Numbered from the stretch's first letter, positions 27,899 through 38,352 are shown. The stretch: DNA of 64,000 nucleotides from Bacillus vallismortis (GCF_004116955.1 NZ_CP026362.1:1714501-1778500), one strand, 5' to 3'. A program made the numbers and translations. The notes: a model not told the origin generated them from the sequence alone.

Positions 27899-30253
27899 AT
27901 CATATTTCTCTTTGGATAATAGAACTTCCCTCGGTTTGCTGCCTTCATATGGCCCGACAACGCCTCGTTCCTCCATTGCGTCAATGAGGCGGGCCGCTCT
28001 CGTATAACCGATTCTAAATCTTCTTTGCAGCATTGAAACAGATGCCGTCTGCATGCCGACGATTAATTCAACAGCTTCATCATAAAGTTCATCGGTCACC
28101 TCGGAATGGGTTTCCGTTGTCTCCTCAGGAATCATTTCCTCCTGATATTGCGCTTTCTGCTGCGTAATCACATGGTCGACGATCTTCTCCACTTCGTCAT
28201 CCGACAAAAATGCCCCCTGTACACGGACAGGTTTATTAGCCCCGACAGGCAGAAACAGCATATCGCCGCGGCCTAGCAGCTTCTCAGCACCACCCATGTC
28301 AAGAATCGTCCTTGAATCCGTCTGTGAAGATACGCTAAACGCGATTCGTGACGGAATATTCGCTTTAATAACCCCAGTGATAACGTCAACCGACGGCCGC
28401 TGTGTTGCAATAATGAGGTGGATGCCGGCAGCACGCGCCATTTGAGACAACCTTGTAATTGAATCTTCCACATCAGATGAAGCGACCATCATGAGGTCGG
28501 CAAGCTCGTCCACAATGACTACGATATAGGGCAGCTCCGGCTGCTTCGCTTCTTCTTCATTGTTAGAGCGTTTTATATAATCATTGTATCCTTCAATATT
28601 TCTTGTACCTGTATGAGAAAATAATTCGTAACGCCGCTCCATTTCATTGACAACCTTTTTCAATGCCTGTGACGCTTTTTTCGGATCGGTTACGACTGGT
28701 GCAAGCAGATGCGGAATCCCGTTGTAGACATTCAGCTCTACCATTTTAGGATCAATCATCATCATTTTCACTTCATGCGGTTTCGCGCGCATCAAAATAC
28801 TCGTAATAATGCCATTGACACAAACACTCTTCCCGCTTCCGGTTGCGCCTGCGACTAAAAGGTGAGGCATCTTGTTTAACTCCGCCAGTACAGCTTCACC
28901 TGAAATATTGCGGCCGAGTCCGATTAGCAGCTTTGCATCAGGCCTGTCATTCAATTTAGACTCCAGCACTTCCTTCAGCGATACCATCGCCACTTCTGCG
29001 TTCGGAACCTCAATTCCAATCGCTGATTTCCCTGGTATAGGCGCCTCTATCCTGATATCCTTCGCAGCAAGTGCAAGCGCTAAATCATCACTTAAATTGA
29101 CAATTTTGCTAACCTTCACTCCGACATCAGGATATACCTCATATTTTGTTACCGCCGGACCGAGATGAACCTGCGTGACTTTCGCCTTTACCCCAAAGCT
29201 TTGGAAGGTGCGTTCGAGCTTTCTTGCATTTTCATAAATATTCTTTTTGTCAGCCTGCTGGCCGGTATGCTTTGGATCGGCCAGTAAATCCAGTGACGGC
29301 ATTTCGTAATCTTTATTTTCAAGCTCCGTAAAGGTCATTGCGGGAGCGGAAACAGCCTCTTGGTCACCTGTCTCCGTTTGGATGTCCTGAAGCGGCTCTG
29401 ATACAGGTTCAGCGCGTTGTTCTACGACTGAAGAATCTTCATCTTCGTTACGATCTGAAAAGCTTGAGATAATCGGCTCTGAATGAATGAGAGGCGATAC
29501 CGTTTCCGTTTCCGGGTCCTCCTCATCATCAGAAGGCTCTTGTTCCATTTGCTGTTTATTGCGGACCCGCTTTTGCTTTTTGCTAGGAGCTTTTGTTTTT
29601 TTCGATGACTTCATATTTGTTTTGACGGATTTCATATCTTCAATAAATGCAAACCATTGCTCTTTTATAAAGCGGCCAATCGGGCTCATCCACTTTTTCA
29701 GCGTTTCTTGAAGAGATCGTCCCGTGACTAAAATCATTCCGATTAAAATCATGACAATCGCCATAATCTGAGAACCGGTTGACGCAAATAAAAAGTGTGA
29801 AGCCGCAAACAGCAACGCTCCGATCATCCCTCCGCCTAAATCAGGTGAAGCGGAGCTGCCATTCATATCCATCAAAAACAATTCCCACGTGTTGCGCACC
29901 ACGCTTGCGGACTCAATCGACCCCTTGTGCGTCAAGTTTTTAAACAGCTGCACGTGAGAAAGCAGCAATATGCTTGCGATAATACAATACAATCCGGCCT
30001 TTCGTCTCGTTAATAGGCTTGGCGTTTTCTTCTTCCAAAACAGCGAGACTCCTAAGACCAATAAGCCTAACAAGCATAAAATAAACCATTCTCCAGCAAA
30101 AAAGCGGAACAAATAGATAAAGGTTTGCCCGACTACCCCCAGCTGCAGAATCGCGATAATGGAAATGGCGATACACAGCAATCCGTTTAGTTCGTATTTT
30201 ATATTGAGCTGTTTCGCCTGTTTTTTTCTTGATTTTCGTTTTTTCTTTGCCAC
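27884..30253 (-). CDS. spoIIIE: DNA translocase SpoIIIE (FtsK family)
   Basis: A predicted 789-residue septal DNA pump that moves the chromosome into the forespore. Four membrane helices occupy about residues 18-180. An acidic linker ([14 protein letters not shown]) follows. The motor has Walker A GATGSGKS near residue 465 and Walker [12 protein letters not shown], and [20 protein letters not shown]. The C-terminal winged helix ([20 protein letters not shown]) reads DNA polarity. I choose GTG 30253 ([12 protein letters not shown]) because AAGGTG is six bases upstream; the frame extends to 30262. Confidence 0.97.
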   Translation of the reverse strand: MAKKKRKSRKKQAKQLNIKYELNGLLCIAISIIAILQLGVVGQTFIYLFRFFAGEWFILCLLGLLVLGVSLFWKKKTPSLLTRRKAGLYCIIASILLLSHVQLFKNLTHKGSIESASVVRNTWELFLMDMNGSSASPDLGGGMIGALLFAASHFLFASTGSQIMAIVMILIGMILVTGRSLQETLKKWMSPIGRFIKEQWFAFIEDMKSVKTNMKSSKKTKAPSKKQKRVRNKQQMEQEPSDDEEDPETETVSPLIHSEPIISSFSDRNEDEDSSVVEQRAEPVSEPLQDIQTETGDQEAVSAPAMTFTELENKDYEMPSLDLLADPKHTGQQADKKNIYENARKLERTFQSFGVKAKVTQVHLGPAVTKYEVYPDVGVKVSKIVNLSDDLALALAAKDIRIEAPIPGKSAIGIEVPNAEVAMVSLKEVLESKLNDRPDAKLLIGLGRNISGEAVLAELNKMPHLLVAGATGSGKSVCVNGIITSILMRAKPHEVKMMMIDPKMVELNVYNGIPHLLAPVVTDPKKASQALKKVVNEMERRYELFSHTGTRNIEGYNDYIKRSNNEEEAKQPELPYIVVIVDELADLMMVASSDVEDSITRLSQMARAAGIHLIIATQRPSVDVITGVIKANIPSRIAFSVSSQTDSRTILDMGGAEKLLGRGDMLFLPVGANKPVRVQGAFLSDDEVEKIVDHVITQQKAQYQEEMIPEETTETHSEVTDELYDEAVELIVGMQTASVSMLQRRFRIGYTRAARLIDAMEERGVVGPYEGSKPREVLLSKEKYDELSS

Positions 30254-30304
30254 ACTCATCACCTTACTGCGTTAAAAAATGTAAGTTCATACATAATGAA
30301 GAAA

Positions 30305-30330
30305 GCAGCCGTTTACAGGCTGCGTTTTTT
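30305..30330. terminator. Hairpin terminator between ylzJ and spoIIIE
   Basis: GCAGCC pairs with GGCTGC over a seven-base loop. T-rich tracts follow on both strands (GTTTTTT on plus, TTTCTTC on minus). On the minus strand it would end the tepA-ylzJ transcript. Confidence 0.65.
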
Positions 30331-30383
30331 CTGTAGGATTCCCCTATTATAGCATATTTTGCCCTTAAAAAAGGGTTGGAATC

Positions 30384-30596
30384 TTATACGTTTAATTTCA
30401 GCTTTTGTCCCGGAGAAATGTCTGGGTGCAGAAAATGCATTGGATTTGTGCTCATGATTTGAATGACTTCCGCTTCATTGCCTTGCATCTCGACAAGAAG
30501 CGGCACACCTTTATACTCAATCTGCTCGTGTATGTTTGTCTCTTGGTTCTGTTCTGCAAACACAATTTCCTGCGGCATCACGGTATACAGTATCAT
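30384..30596 (-). CDS. ylzJ: YlzJ-like small protein
   Basis: A predicted 70-residue protein of the YlzJ family ([16 protein letters not shown] at the N-terminus, ending PGQKLKLNV). It overlaps the tepA stop by four bases (ATGA), so the two are translationally coupled. The pairing tepA-ylzJ is conserved in Bacillus. No catalytic motif is visible and the function is unknown. Confidence 0.88.
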   Translation of the reverse strand: MILYTVMPQEIVFAEQNQETNIHEQIEYKGVPLLVEMQGNEAEVIQIMSTNPMHFLHPDISPGQKLKLNV

Positions 30597-31330
30597 TGAA
30601 TCATCCGTCCTTCTTCTTCCCTTGCTTCCTCAATGAGCTCATTCAGTTTATTGATCGCCTGCCCGACACCGCCTGCGTGATCGATTAATCCGTATTCAAC
30701 TGCATCCTTTCCCACAACATTTGTTCCGATGTCGCGTGTTAAATTTCCTTTTGAAAACATCAGCTCTTTAAACTTCTCTTCGGTTATATTGGAATGGCTA
30801 GTCACAAAATTAACAACTCTTTCTTGCATTTTGTCCAGGTATTCAAACGTTTGCGGCACACCGATTACCAATCCGGTCAGCCGAACCGGATGAATGGTCA
30901 TTGTTGCTGTTTCAGCGATATAGCTGTAATCACAGGATACGGCAATCGGAACGCCGATGGAATGTCCTCCGCCAAGCACAATGGAAACGGTCGGTTTTGA
31001 TAAAGATGCGAGCATTTCTGCTATTGCAAGACCCGCTTCAACATCTCCTCCGACAGTATTTAATATAATCAGCAGGCCTTCAATTTTGGGATTCTGTTCA
31101 ATTGCGACAATCTGCGGGATCACATGCTCATATTTGGTTGTTTTGTTTTGCGGAGGAAGCTGAACATGGCCTTCTATTTGTCCGATAATGGTCAGACAAT
31201 GAATATTTGTATCTTGAGGCAGCTGGGGGAGCGCCGTTTCACCAAGCTGCTGTATTTTATTCATAATACTGTCCTTCGCATCATTTTTTTCAGGACGCTC
31301 TTCTTCTGTGTTTTCCATACGATGATCCAT
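30593..31330 (-). CDS. tepA: TepA, ClpP/crotonase-fold protease
   Basis: A predicted 245-residue member of the ClpP-like peptidase family. The nucleophile motif reads [11 protein letters not shown], with Ser near residue 124, and [10 protein letters not shown] carries the expected His. [16 protein letters not shown] matches the ClpP oxyanion-hole strand. There is no signal peptide, so it acts in the cytoplasm. In B. subtilis TepA has been discussed as a germination or secretion-related protease. The start ATG 31330 has AAAGGGTG upstream. Confidence 0.92.
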   Translation of the reverse strand: MDHRMENTEEERPEKNDAKDSIMNKIQQLGETALPQLPQDTNIHCLTIIGQIEGHVQLPPQNKTTKYEHVIPQIVAIEQNPKIEGLLIILNTVGGDVEAGLAIAEMLASLSKPTVSIVLGGGHSIGVPIAVSCDYSYIAETATMTIHPVRLTGLVIGVPQTFEYLDKMQERVVNFVTSHSNITEEKFKELMFSKGNLTRDIGTNVVGKDAVEYGLIDHAGGVGQAINKLNELIEEAREEEGRMIQ

Positions 31331-31402
31331 TCGCTTTTCACCCTTTCCGAGTTTCTCTTTGTATTATGAACAAAGTCACTACATTCAATCCCCGGTTTAC
31401 AA

Positions 31403-31437
31403 GGCAAAAAATAAAGACCGGAGCAACTCCGGTCTTT
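31403..31437 (-). terminator. Intrinsic terminator after rnjB
   Basis: An 11-base-pair perfect stem (AAAGACCGGAG/CTCCGGTCTTT) with a three-base loop is followed by ATTTTTTG, nine bases after the rnjB stop. Confidence 0.92.
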
Positions 31438-31446
31438 CGTCTGACA

Positions 31447-33114
31447 TTATACTTCCATAATAATTGGGATGATCATCGGTTTACGTTTCGTTTTTTCATA
31501 TAGGAATTGGTTCAAAGCATCCCGCATCGCTTGCTTCAGCGTTGACCATTCAACATTTGATGTTTCAGTCGCTTCTGTCACGATGGAACGGACAAGTTCA
31601 GTAGCCTGTACGATAAGGCCTTCAGACTCTCTTACATAAACAAAACCGCGTGTGATAATTTCTGGTCCTGATACAAGATGTTTCTTTTGTTTATCAAGTG
31701 TAATGACAACGATTAAGATTCCGTCCTGTGAAAGCAAGCGGCGGTCTCTCAGTACGATGTTTCCGATATCGCCGACACCTAAACCATCAATTAAAACATT
31801 GCCATACGGAACTTTATCCCCAATTTTTACGTTCTGGCCGCGAAATTCAACGACGTCTCCTTTTTCAATTAAGAAGATGTCACTGCGCTTCATGCCGGTT
31901 TCTTCAGCGATTTTCGAATGAGCTTTTTGCATTCTGTATTCACCGTTTACAGGAATTAAATAAGTTGGTTTAAGCAGATTGATCATCAGCTTTAACTCTT
32001 CTTGTGAGCCGTGGCCAGAAACATGGACACGCTTTTGGGCAAAGATGACTTGCGCTCCGGCTCTCGCAAGAAGATCTACTGTTTTCGAATAAATGAGTTC
32101 CTGTCCAGGGATTGGTGTGGACGCAATGACAACGGTATCCCCTTCTTCAATATTCAGCTGTTTGTGAGCCTTGTTTGCCATTCTTGTCAGGGCAGCTAAC
32201 GGTTCACCTTGGCTGCCGGCAGTAATAATGGCCACTTCACGCTTCGGATATTTTTTAACATCCTGCACAGAAATAAACAATTCATCATCCGCTTCAATAT
32301 AGCCGAGCTTTCTTGCCAGCTGCAAGATAGATTGAAGATTTTTTCCGGCGATGGCAATCTTTCTTCCATTTTGAGACGCTGCATGAATGACTTGCTGGAT
32401 CCGGTTAATATTAGATGCGAAAACAGCAACAATGACCCGGTTCTCTGAATTATACAGCGCGTCCGAAATTTCTCCGCTGACAGCTGCTTCCGAAGGTGTA
32501 TGTCCCGGACGTTCCGCATTTGCACTGTCAGATAGCAGGGCGAGCACGCCGCTATTTCCGATCTTGGCGATTTCGCCAATGTCGCAGATTTGATTAAGTG
32601 CAGGTGTTTGGTCAAATTTGAAGTCGCCCGTGCATACAATAGATCCAAGTGATGTTTTAAAACTCACACCTACTGAATCAGGGATGCTGTGAATTGTTCT
32701 AAAGAACGATACTTTAGTCGATTCAAATGTAATGACAGATTTGGAGTGAATTTCTCTTAAATCAGATTTTCGGTTATGTCCGTATTGTTTTAACTTTTCT
32801 CTTAATAGCGCAAGCGTCAGTTTTGTTCCATACACTGGAACGGACAGCTTGTTTAATAAGTAAAAAACGCCGCCGATATTTTCATCATGCCCATGTGTTA
32901 AAAAGATGGCCTTGACACGGTCAGCCCGTTCAATCAAATATGATATGTCAGGAATCACTACATCAATACCGAGCATTTCGTTTTCTGGATGCATAAGGCC
33001 GGCATCAACGACAAATATGTCTGAGTCAATTTCGATGACATAAAGGTTCTTCCCAATTTCTCCGACACCGCCAAGGGCGATAATTCTAACGTTTTCTGTA
33101 TTTTTCTTTTTCAA
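31447..33114 (-). CDS. rnjB: Ribonuclease J2
   Basis: A predicted 555-residue beta-CASP metallo-beta-lactamase RNase that pairs with RNase J1. The signature reads THGHDENIGG where active J1 enzymes have HGHxDHIGG, which is characteristic of the weakly active J2 type. SDSANAERPGHTPSE and the C-terminal PVNGEYRMQKAH motif are typical of the family. It sits upstream of tepA and downstream of dapA, as in B. subtilis. Confidence 0.96.
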   Translation of the reverse strand: MKKKNTENVRIIALGGVGEIGKNLYVIEIDSDIFVVDAGLMHPENEMLGIDVVIPDISYLIERADRVKAIFLTHGHDENIGGVFYLLNKLSVPVYGTKLTLALLREKLKQYGHNRKSDLREIHSKSVITFESTKVSFFRTIHSIPDSVGVSFKTSLGSIVCTGDFKFDQTPALNQICDIGEIAKIGNSGVLALLSDSANAERPGHTPSEAAVSGEISDALYNSENRVIVAVFASNINRIQQVIHAASQNGRKIAIAGKNLQSILQLARKLGYIEADDELFISVQDVKKYPKREVAIITAGSQGEPLAALTRMANKAHKQLNIEEGDTVVIASTPIPGQELIYSKTVDLLARAGAQVIFAQKRVHVSGHGSQEELKLMINLLKPTYLIPVNGEYRMQKAHSKIAEETGMKRSDIFLIEKGDVVEFRGQNVKIGDKVPYGNVLIDGLGVGDIGNIVLRDRRLLSQDGILIVVITLDKQKKHLVSGPEIITRGFVYVRESEGLIVQATELVRSIVTEATETSNVEWSTLKQAMRDALNQFLYEKTKRKPMIIPIIMEV

Positions 33115-33225
33115 AATCTATATCCTCCTAGTCTCATACCCGTCCATCATCACTTGTTCCTATTATAACTGAAAGTAAATTTAGAAAACAAGATAAAGCA
33201 GAAGGTTTAGGGAAAACCAATATGT

Positions 33226-33265
33226 ATAAGAAACGGTCAAACTCAGCTAAATGTGAGAATGACCG
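33226..33265 (-). terminator. Intrinsic terminator after dapA
   Basis: CGGTCA and CTCA pair with TGAG and TGACCG separated by a two-base internal loop, followed by TTTCTTATAC. It closes the spoVF-asd-dapG-dapA cluster. Confidence 0.75.
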
Positions 33266-33291
33266 CGTTTGTTCCACTGTATGAATTTTTC

Positions 33292-34164
33292 TTACAGTTC
33301 GCTGATCGTGCTGCTTAAGCTCAGCCGTTCATCTTCGCTTAGCGGAATAAGAGGAAGCCGCACTGATCCGACATCAAGGCCTCTCAGCTGAAGCGCTGTT
33401 TTGACAGGAGCCGGGTTAGGCGCTTTAAACAGTTCCTTCATAATCGGCAGCAGTTTCTGATGGATCAGTGCCGCATTAGCTGTTTGCCCATTCGTATAAT
33501 TTTTGATCATTTGCTGCATATCAGAGCCTGCAATATGGCTCGCGACTGACACTACTCCTCTTCCTCCGACTGAGAGAATAGGAAGCGTCAAGGCGTCATC
33601 CCCTGAATAGACAGAAAAGTCTTCCGGCGTTTCCGCAACAATTTTCGTAATCGCTTCGAGGTCTCCGCTCGCTTCTTTAATCGCAACAACATTCGGAATG
33701 TCTGACGCCAAACGAATCGTTGTTTCCGGAGCGAGGGAAGCGACTGTGCGGCCCGGCACATTATACAGCATGACAGGAAGAGACGTTTCTGCCGCAATTG
33801 CTTTAAAATGCTGGTACATCCCTTCTTGAGAAGGTTTATTGTAATACGGCGTAACGAGCATGACCGCGTCAACGCCAGCTTCTTCAGCTTTTTTTGTCAG
33901 CTTAATGGAATCTTTCGTGTTGTTGCTTCCAGTACCCGCGATAACCGGCACCCGTCCGTTTACTTCTTTTACCGTATATTCAAAAAGCGCAATTTTTTCT
34001 TCAGTGGAAAGGGTTGGCGACTCCCCAGTTGTTCCCGCCACTACTAAAGAATCCGTTCCGTTTTTTAACAAGTAATCAATCAGTGTAGACAGTTTTTGAA
34101 AGTCTACGTTCCCTTTATTGTCAAAGGGTGTAATCATCGCTGTAGACACATTTCCGAAATTCAT
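33292..34164 (-). CDS. dapA: 4-hydroxy-tetrahydrodipicolinate synthase
   Basis: A predicted 290-residue class I aldolase that condenses pyruvate with aspartate semialdehyde in lysine, diaminopimelate and dipicolinate synthesis. AGTTGESPTLS (substrate Thr pair), YNVPGRT (Tyr) and VAIKEASGDL (Schiff-base Lys near residue 161) are all present. I start at ATG 34164 (MNFGNVSTAM) because GAGGTG lies six bases upstream; the frame is open to 34188. It is the last gene of the cluster. Confidence 0.97.
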   Translation of the reverse strand: MNFGNVSTAMITPFDNKGNVDFQKLSTLIDYLLKNGTDSLVVAGTTGESPTLSTEEKIALFEYTVKEVNGRVPVIAGTGSNNTKDSIKLTKKAEEAGVDAVMLVTPYYNKPSQEGMYQHFKAIAAETSLPVMLYNVPGRTVASLAPETTIRLASDIPNVVAIKEASGDLEAITKIVAETPEDFSVYSGDDALTLPILSVGGRGVVSVASHIAGSDMQQMIKNYTNGQTANAALIHQKLLPIMKELFKAPNPAPVKTALQLRGLDVGSVRLPLIPLSEDERLSLSSTISEL

Positions 34165-34194
34165 TTTATTCACCTCATCATGATTCAATCACAT

Positions 34195-35409
34195 TTACTT
34201 GGAAAGTTCAAACACTTCATGCAAAGCGTTTACAGCAGGAACTAAATCGGCTTCATGGACAAGCACCCATATCGTCGTATGGCTGTCAGCCGATTGAAGA
34301 ATCGGAATTTCTTTATCTGAAAGAGCCGAAACAATTTTTGACGTGACACCAGGAACACCCATAATGCCAGCTCCGACTGCCGATACCTTCGCGCAATTTC
34401 TCGTAACCATCGGATCATAGCCCATATCCATTAAAATGCGCTGAGCTGTTTCTGTTTTATTCCCGGCCACCGTATATACGATTTCACTAGGTGTAATGTT
34501 GAAGAAATCGACACTGATTCCCGCATTCGCCATCGCCTTGAACACTTCAGTCTGAACGTTATACTGGCCGATTTTCGCTGGCACTTTGAACTGCGTGACA
34601 TCTTTGACATGGGCAATTCCCGTAATTAGCCTTTCAAAAACATCGCTTCCGACTTTGGAAGAGTGATGTGATGTCACCAGTGTGCCTTTATCTTTTGAAT
34701 AAGTCGAACGGACGCGGATCGGAACCTTGGCCTGCATCGCAATCTCCACGGCCCGCGGATGAATGACCTTTGCCCCTTGATACGCCAGGTTGCAAATTTC
34801 CGTATACGTCACGACAGGAAGCGGTTTCGCATTTTCTACTACTCTTGGGTCAGCAGTCATCACACCTTCTACATCGGTGAAAATATCGATGTATTCCGCG
34901 TCAACCGCTGCGCCGAGTGCGGCTGCGGACGTATCGCTGCCCCCTCTGCCGATCGTAGTTGTATCACCCTTTTCAGTTGCGCCCTGGAACCCTGCGACGA
35001 CTACAGCGTCATGATTCGCGAGCACACTGAATAAACGCTCCGGTCTCATTTCAAGGATTTTTGCATTGGTATGCTGATCATTCGTTAAAAAGCCAGCCTG
35101 AGCCCCTGTCAGCGCAGCTGCATTCACACCGCTATCAAGCAGCATGCTTGTAAAGACGACAGAGGAAATGGTTTCTCCGCATGATAAAAGCAAATCCTGC
35201 TCTCTCGGAGAAATCGCTGACTGATCGCCGTAAAGCAGCCCAAGCAAAGAATCCGTTGCGTATGGGTCTCCTTTCCGGCCCATCGCTGAAACGATAACGA
35301 CAACCTTATATCCTTCACTGATTGCTTCTTTAATATGCTCTAAAGCCAGTTTCCGGCCTTTATCATCTTTTACAGATGTTCCGCCGAACTTTTGAACAAT
35401 TATCTTCAC
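34195..35409 (-). CDS. dapG: Aspartokinase I (diaminopimelate-sensitive)
   Basis: A predicted 404-residue aspartokinase giving aspartyl phosphate for lysine, diaminopimelate and dipicolinate. QKFGGTSV is at the N-terminus, and GRGGSDTSAAALG and a C-terminal pair of ACT domains (from about residue 265) follow. The GTG at 35409 is preferred because GGAGTG lies six bases before it. Its position next to asd and spoVF supports the DAP/dipicolinate-linked isozyme DapG. Confidence 0.96.
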   Translation of the reverse strand: MKIIVQKFGGTSVKDDKGRKLALEHIKEAISEGYKVVVIVSAMGRKGDPYATDSLLGLLYGDQSAISPREQDLLLSCGETISSVVFTSMLLDSGVNAAALTGAQAGFLTNDQHTNAKILEMRPERLFSVLANHDAVVVAGFQGATEKGDTTTIGRGGSDTSAAALGAAVDAEYIDIFTDVEGVMTADPRVVENAKPLPVVTYTEICNLAYQGAKVIHPRAVEIAMQAKVPIRVRSTYSKDKGTLVTSHHSSKVGSDVFERLITGIAHVKDVTQFKVPAKIGQYNVQTEVFKAMANAGISVDFFNITPSEIVYTVAGNKTETAQRILMDMGYDPMVTRNCAKVSAVGAGIMGVPGVTSKIVSALSDKEIPILQSADSHTTIWVLVHEADLVPAVNALHEVFELSK

Positions 35410-35439
35410 TGTTTTCACTCCAAATTATTCGGACGTAAC

Positions 35440-35475
35440 AGAAGAGAGCAGGCTGATAGCGCCTTACTCTCTTCT
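35440..35475 (-). other. Strong hairpin between asd and dapG
   Basis: AGAAGAGAG pairs perfectly with CTCTCTTCT and GGC with GCC inside, with a small asymmetric internal loop. No T run follows, so it is not a standard terminator. It may be an mRNA processing or stability element that sets different levels for asd and dapG. Confidence 0.6.
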
Positions 35476-35500
35476 ATTCGTCTTTGGGAAATTCAATCTT

Positions 35501-36541
35501 TTATACGAGGTTTAGTTTTTTCAGGCTTTCTGCAATCTGAACAGAGTTCCATGCCGCGCCTTTTAACAGGTTATCAGAAACAACCCATAAATGAAAACCG
35601 TTTGCTCTGTCCAAGTCTTTGCGAACGCGGCCAACAAACACATCATTTTTGCCGACGGCATCAGCAGGCATCGGATAAAGCTGTTGGCTTGGGTCGTCCT
35701 GAAGCGTCACGCCTGGAGCGTCTTTTAAAAGATTTTTAATATCTTCAACCGTAGCGTCATCACGGTCTACCTCGATGTAGACGGACTCTGAGTGCCCAGT
35801 TTGAATTGGCAGTCTCACACATGTAGCCGCTACTTGAAGGTCAGGCATGTGCATGATTTTTTTCGTTTCATTTATCATTTTCATTTCCTCAAACGTATAG
35901 CCGTTATCTTGGAATTTATCAATTTGCGGAATCGCGTTGAAGGCGATTTGATAGTGCTTTTTGTCACCTTTTACAGGCATGATCGCAGGCTCAATTTCTT
36001 CTTGGTCTAAAATCGCCTGTGTTTGGCTGTAAAGCTCTTTTACAGCTTCATTTCCTGCTCCTGATACCGCCTGGTACGTTGATACGATGACTTTGTTTAA
36101 ACCGTATGCTTTGCGGATTGGTTCAAGGGCCGCAACCATTTGGATTGTAGAGCAGTTCGGATTGGCAATGATTCCGTTGTGTTCACGCAAGTCTGCCTCG
36201 TTCACTTCAGGCACAACAAGCGGTGTATTTTCGTCCATACGGAACGCACTCGTATTATCGATACAAATAGCGCCGCGTTTTACAGCTTCTGGTGCCAATG
36301 CCTGTGATACGCTTCCACCGGCGCTGAACAAAGCAATATTTATCCCTTCAAAGCTCTCAGGAGTAGCTTCCTGAACAGTCAGCTCTTCGCCTTTAAACGT
36401 GACTTTTGTCCCCGCAGAGCGTTTTGAAGATAGCAATGTAAGTGTGTCCATTTCAAAGTTTCTGTCTTCAAGTGTTTTCAGCATTTGTTGTCCTACAGCC
36501 CCTGTCGCTCCGACAACAGCTACGTGTAAACCTCTTCCCAT
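35501..36541 (-). CDS. asd: Aspartate-semialdehyde dehydrogenase
   Basis: A predicted 346-residue NADP-dependent enzyme that reduces aspartyl phosphate to the semialdehyde. GATGAVGQQ binds the nucleotide. NPNCSTIQ holds the catalytic Cys (near residue 131) and SGAGNEAV follows. RLPIQTGHSESV includes the active His. I start at ATG 36541 (MGRGLHVAVV) after AAGGAG. It lies between spoVFB and dapG in one cluster. Confidence 0.97.
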   Translation of the reverse strand: MGRGLHVAVVGATGAVGQQMLKTLEDRNFEMDTLTLLSSKRSAGTKVTFKGEELTVQEATPESFEGINIALFSAGGSVSQALAPEAVKRGAICIDNTSAFRMDENTPLVVPEVNEADLREHNGIIANPNCSTIQMVAALEPIRKAYGLNKVIVSTYQAVSGAGNEAVKELYSQTQAILDQEEIEPAIMPVKGDKKHYQIAFNAIPQIDKFQDNGYTFEEMKMINETKKIMHMPDLQVAATCVRLPIQTGHSESVYIEVDRDDATVEDIKNLLKDAPGVTLQDDPSQQLYPMPADAVGKNDVFVGRVRKDLDRANGFHLWVVSDNLLKGAAWNSVQIAESLKKLNLV

Positions 36542-36666
36542 CTGTAAAACTCCTTCCGCCAATCAGCCTCATTGAATTGATTTGACTATGATTTTACGTT
36601 TTATTTTACCATAGAATATGCGGGTGATGACCGAATTTTTTAGTTTGGGTAAGATTTTCTGTAAAT

Positions 36667-37269
36667 TTAGTCATTTCCCTGATAATTCTCAACCAGGACC
36701 GGCTGAAGCTGTTGATGCATAAGCGCCTTTTCAATGGTTTGCGGAAGCAGGTCCATTTTGGCTACCATTGAATTCGGTTTTTGAAATGGATCATCTTGCC
36801 CAAATGGAATAAAATAGATGTTTTTTGTTGACATGAGCCTCATTAAGTTTGTTCCGTTTAAACCGAGAGCATCATTTGTCGAGATGCCAAGAACGACCGG
36901 CCGATTGTTCCGGATTGTCGCTTTTGCCGCCATCAGCACCGGACTGTCTGTCATGGCATTTGCAAACTTGCTCATTGAGTTTCCGGTTAAGGGAGCAATG
37001 ACCATGCAGTCAAGGGGCAGCTTCGGTCCAAGGGGCTCAGCCTTTACAATCGAATCGATGGCCTCATATCCGGTCAGGTCTTCTATTTTACGAACCCATT
37101 CCGCTCCTTCGCCAAATCGGGTATTGGTGGATTTTACATTAAACGTGACAACCGGCCGGACTTCCGCCCCTTCGTTGACCAGCGCCTCGATTTGCGGAAA
37201 AACCGCTTCATATGTGCAGTGTGATCCCGTGAGTCCAAACCCGATTCTTTTTCCTTTTAATGACGACAT
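36667..37269 (-). CDS. spoVFB: Dipicolinate synthase subunit B
   Basis: A predicted 200-residue flavoprotein-fold subunit of dipicolinate synthase, which makes the calcium-chelated spore core solute in the mother cell. GFGLTGSHCTYEAVFPQIEA starts the FMN-type fold, and MVIAPLTGNSMSKFANAMTD and PVVLGISTNDALGLNG follow. It starts two bases after spoVFA, so the subunits are coupled. Confidence 0.96.
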   Translation of the reverse strand: MSSLKGKRIGFGLTGSHCTYEAVFPQIEALVNEGAEVRPVVTFNVKSTNTRFGEGAEWVRKIEDLTGYEAIDSIVKAEPLGPKLPLDCMVIAPLTGNSMSKFANAMTDSPVLMAAKATIRNNRPVVLGISTNDALGLNGTNLMRLMSTKNIYFIPFGQDDPFQKPNSMVAKMDLLPQTIEKALMHQQLQPVLVENYQGND

Positions 37270-37271
37270 GC

Positions 37272-38165
37272 TTATTTCCCCTCCTCAGCTTGTATGTCAG
37301 CCAATAGCTTGCTCAAGACGTTCGCGAGGATTTGCCCAGCTGTTTTAGGAGCGACAATTCCTGGAAGACCAGGGGCAAGAAGTGCTTTAATTCCCTGTTT
37401 TTCGGCATATTTGAAATCCGTGCCTCCGGGACGTGAGGCCAGATCCAATATTAAGGTTTTTGGTGTCATGCTAGAAAGCACCTTTTGATTTAAAATCATA
37501 CTCGGTATTGTATTAATACAAATATCTATATCTTTCACATGTTCTTTCAGCTCATCGGTATGAAAAGGAACGAGTCCCATTTCAGTAATACGCGCCAGAT
37601 GCGCTGAACTTCTTGCCCCCACTTTTACGTTCGCTCCGAGCGCGGCAAATGTACGGGCAATCGTCATCCCGGTGCGCCCCAGGCCGAGAACGGCCACCTG
37701 AGATCCGTGTATCGTATAATCCGTGTGCTGAATAGCCAGCATAATCGTTCCTTCTACTGTCGGAATAGAATTGTATATCGCAATGTCATCCCGCTCAAAC
37801 AGCTTAACAAGTTTTCTGTTTGCTTGAGCTGCAATGCTTTCTAAATAGGCGTTAGAAATTCCTGAAAAAATGATGCAGTGTGCAGGCGTTTTGTCGAGAT
37901 GCTCCTGTTTTAACACAACCTCTTCATTCGAAAATACAGTCGATACGACACCTTCTCCTGTTGTTGCTGATACTGGGAGAATAACACTGTCAATTTGCTG
38001 AAAAGGAATTTCATCAATATAGCATTTTACTGCTCCAGTAAAACCGTGATCCAATTGGTCAAAACCAACAAGATAAATATCAGCCTGCTGTTCAATGAGC
38101 TTTCTTATAATTTCGAGCTGTCTTGCGTCACCGCCGATAACTGCAATTTTCAATCCGGTTAACAT
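37272..38165 (-). CDS. spoVFA: Dipicolinate synthase subunit A
   Basis: A predicted 297-residue NAD(P)-binding subunit of dipicolinate synthase. AVIGGDARQLEIIRKLIEQ begins the N-terminal domain. VLGLGRTGMTIARTFAALGA near residue 157 is the Rossmann glycine motif. It is first in the spoVFA-spoVFB-asd-dapG-dapA cluster, which links aspartate-pathway flux to spore dipicolinate. A SigK-type promoter can be read upstream. Confidence 0.96.
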   Translation of the reverse strand: MLTGLKIAVIGGDARQLEIIRKLIEQQADIYLVGFDQLDHGFTGAVKCYIDEIPFQQIDSVILPVSATTGEGVVSTVFSNEEVVLKQEHLDKTPAHCIIFSGISNAYLESIAAQANRKLVKLFERDDIAIYNSIPTVEGTIMLAIQHTDYTIHGSQVAVLGLGRTGMTIARTFAALGANVKVGARSSAHLARITEMGLVPFHTDELKEHVKDIDICINTIPSMILNQKVLSSMTPKTLILDLASRPGGTDFKYAEKQGIKALLAPGLPGIVAPKTAGQILANVLSKLLADIQAEEGK

Positions 38166-38225
38166 GTTAAACGTTCACCTTCTTTGTATATACTGGATCT
38201 CTAGTTGTTAAGCTCCCCTTCATCT

Positions 38226-38248
38226 TATGATGGAAAGGAAGGACCGGT
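38226..38248 (-). promoter_or_regulatory. SigK-type promoter for the spoVF cluster
   Basis: CATAAGATG with the CATA core at 38226-38229 and ACC at 38246-38248 are 16 bases apart, matching the SigK pattern (AC and CATAnnnT). spoVF is known to be expressed in the mother cell under SigK. Confidence 0.5.
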
Positions 38249-38272
38249 GAATTAAAACGCGCTTTTTTCACA

Positions 38273-38305
38273 CAAAAAAAACACCGGCTGCCGAAGCCGG
38301 TGTTT
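38273..38305 (-). terminator. Intrinsic terminator after ymxH
   Basis: AACACCGGCT pairs with AGCCGGTGTT around a TCGG-containing loop, followed by eight T residues. Confidence 0.92.
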
Positions 38306-38352
38306 CATCAGTTTACTTTAGGGCGCGCTCTACATTCTTTTGGCTTTTTCAT

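Noticed and set aside
32196-32648. 150-codon minus-strand frame inside rnjB
   Set aside because: Lies entirely within RNase J2 in another frame and has no start signals.
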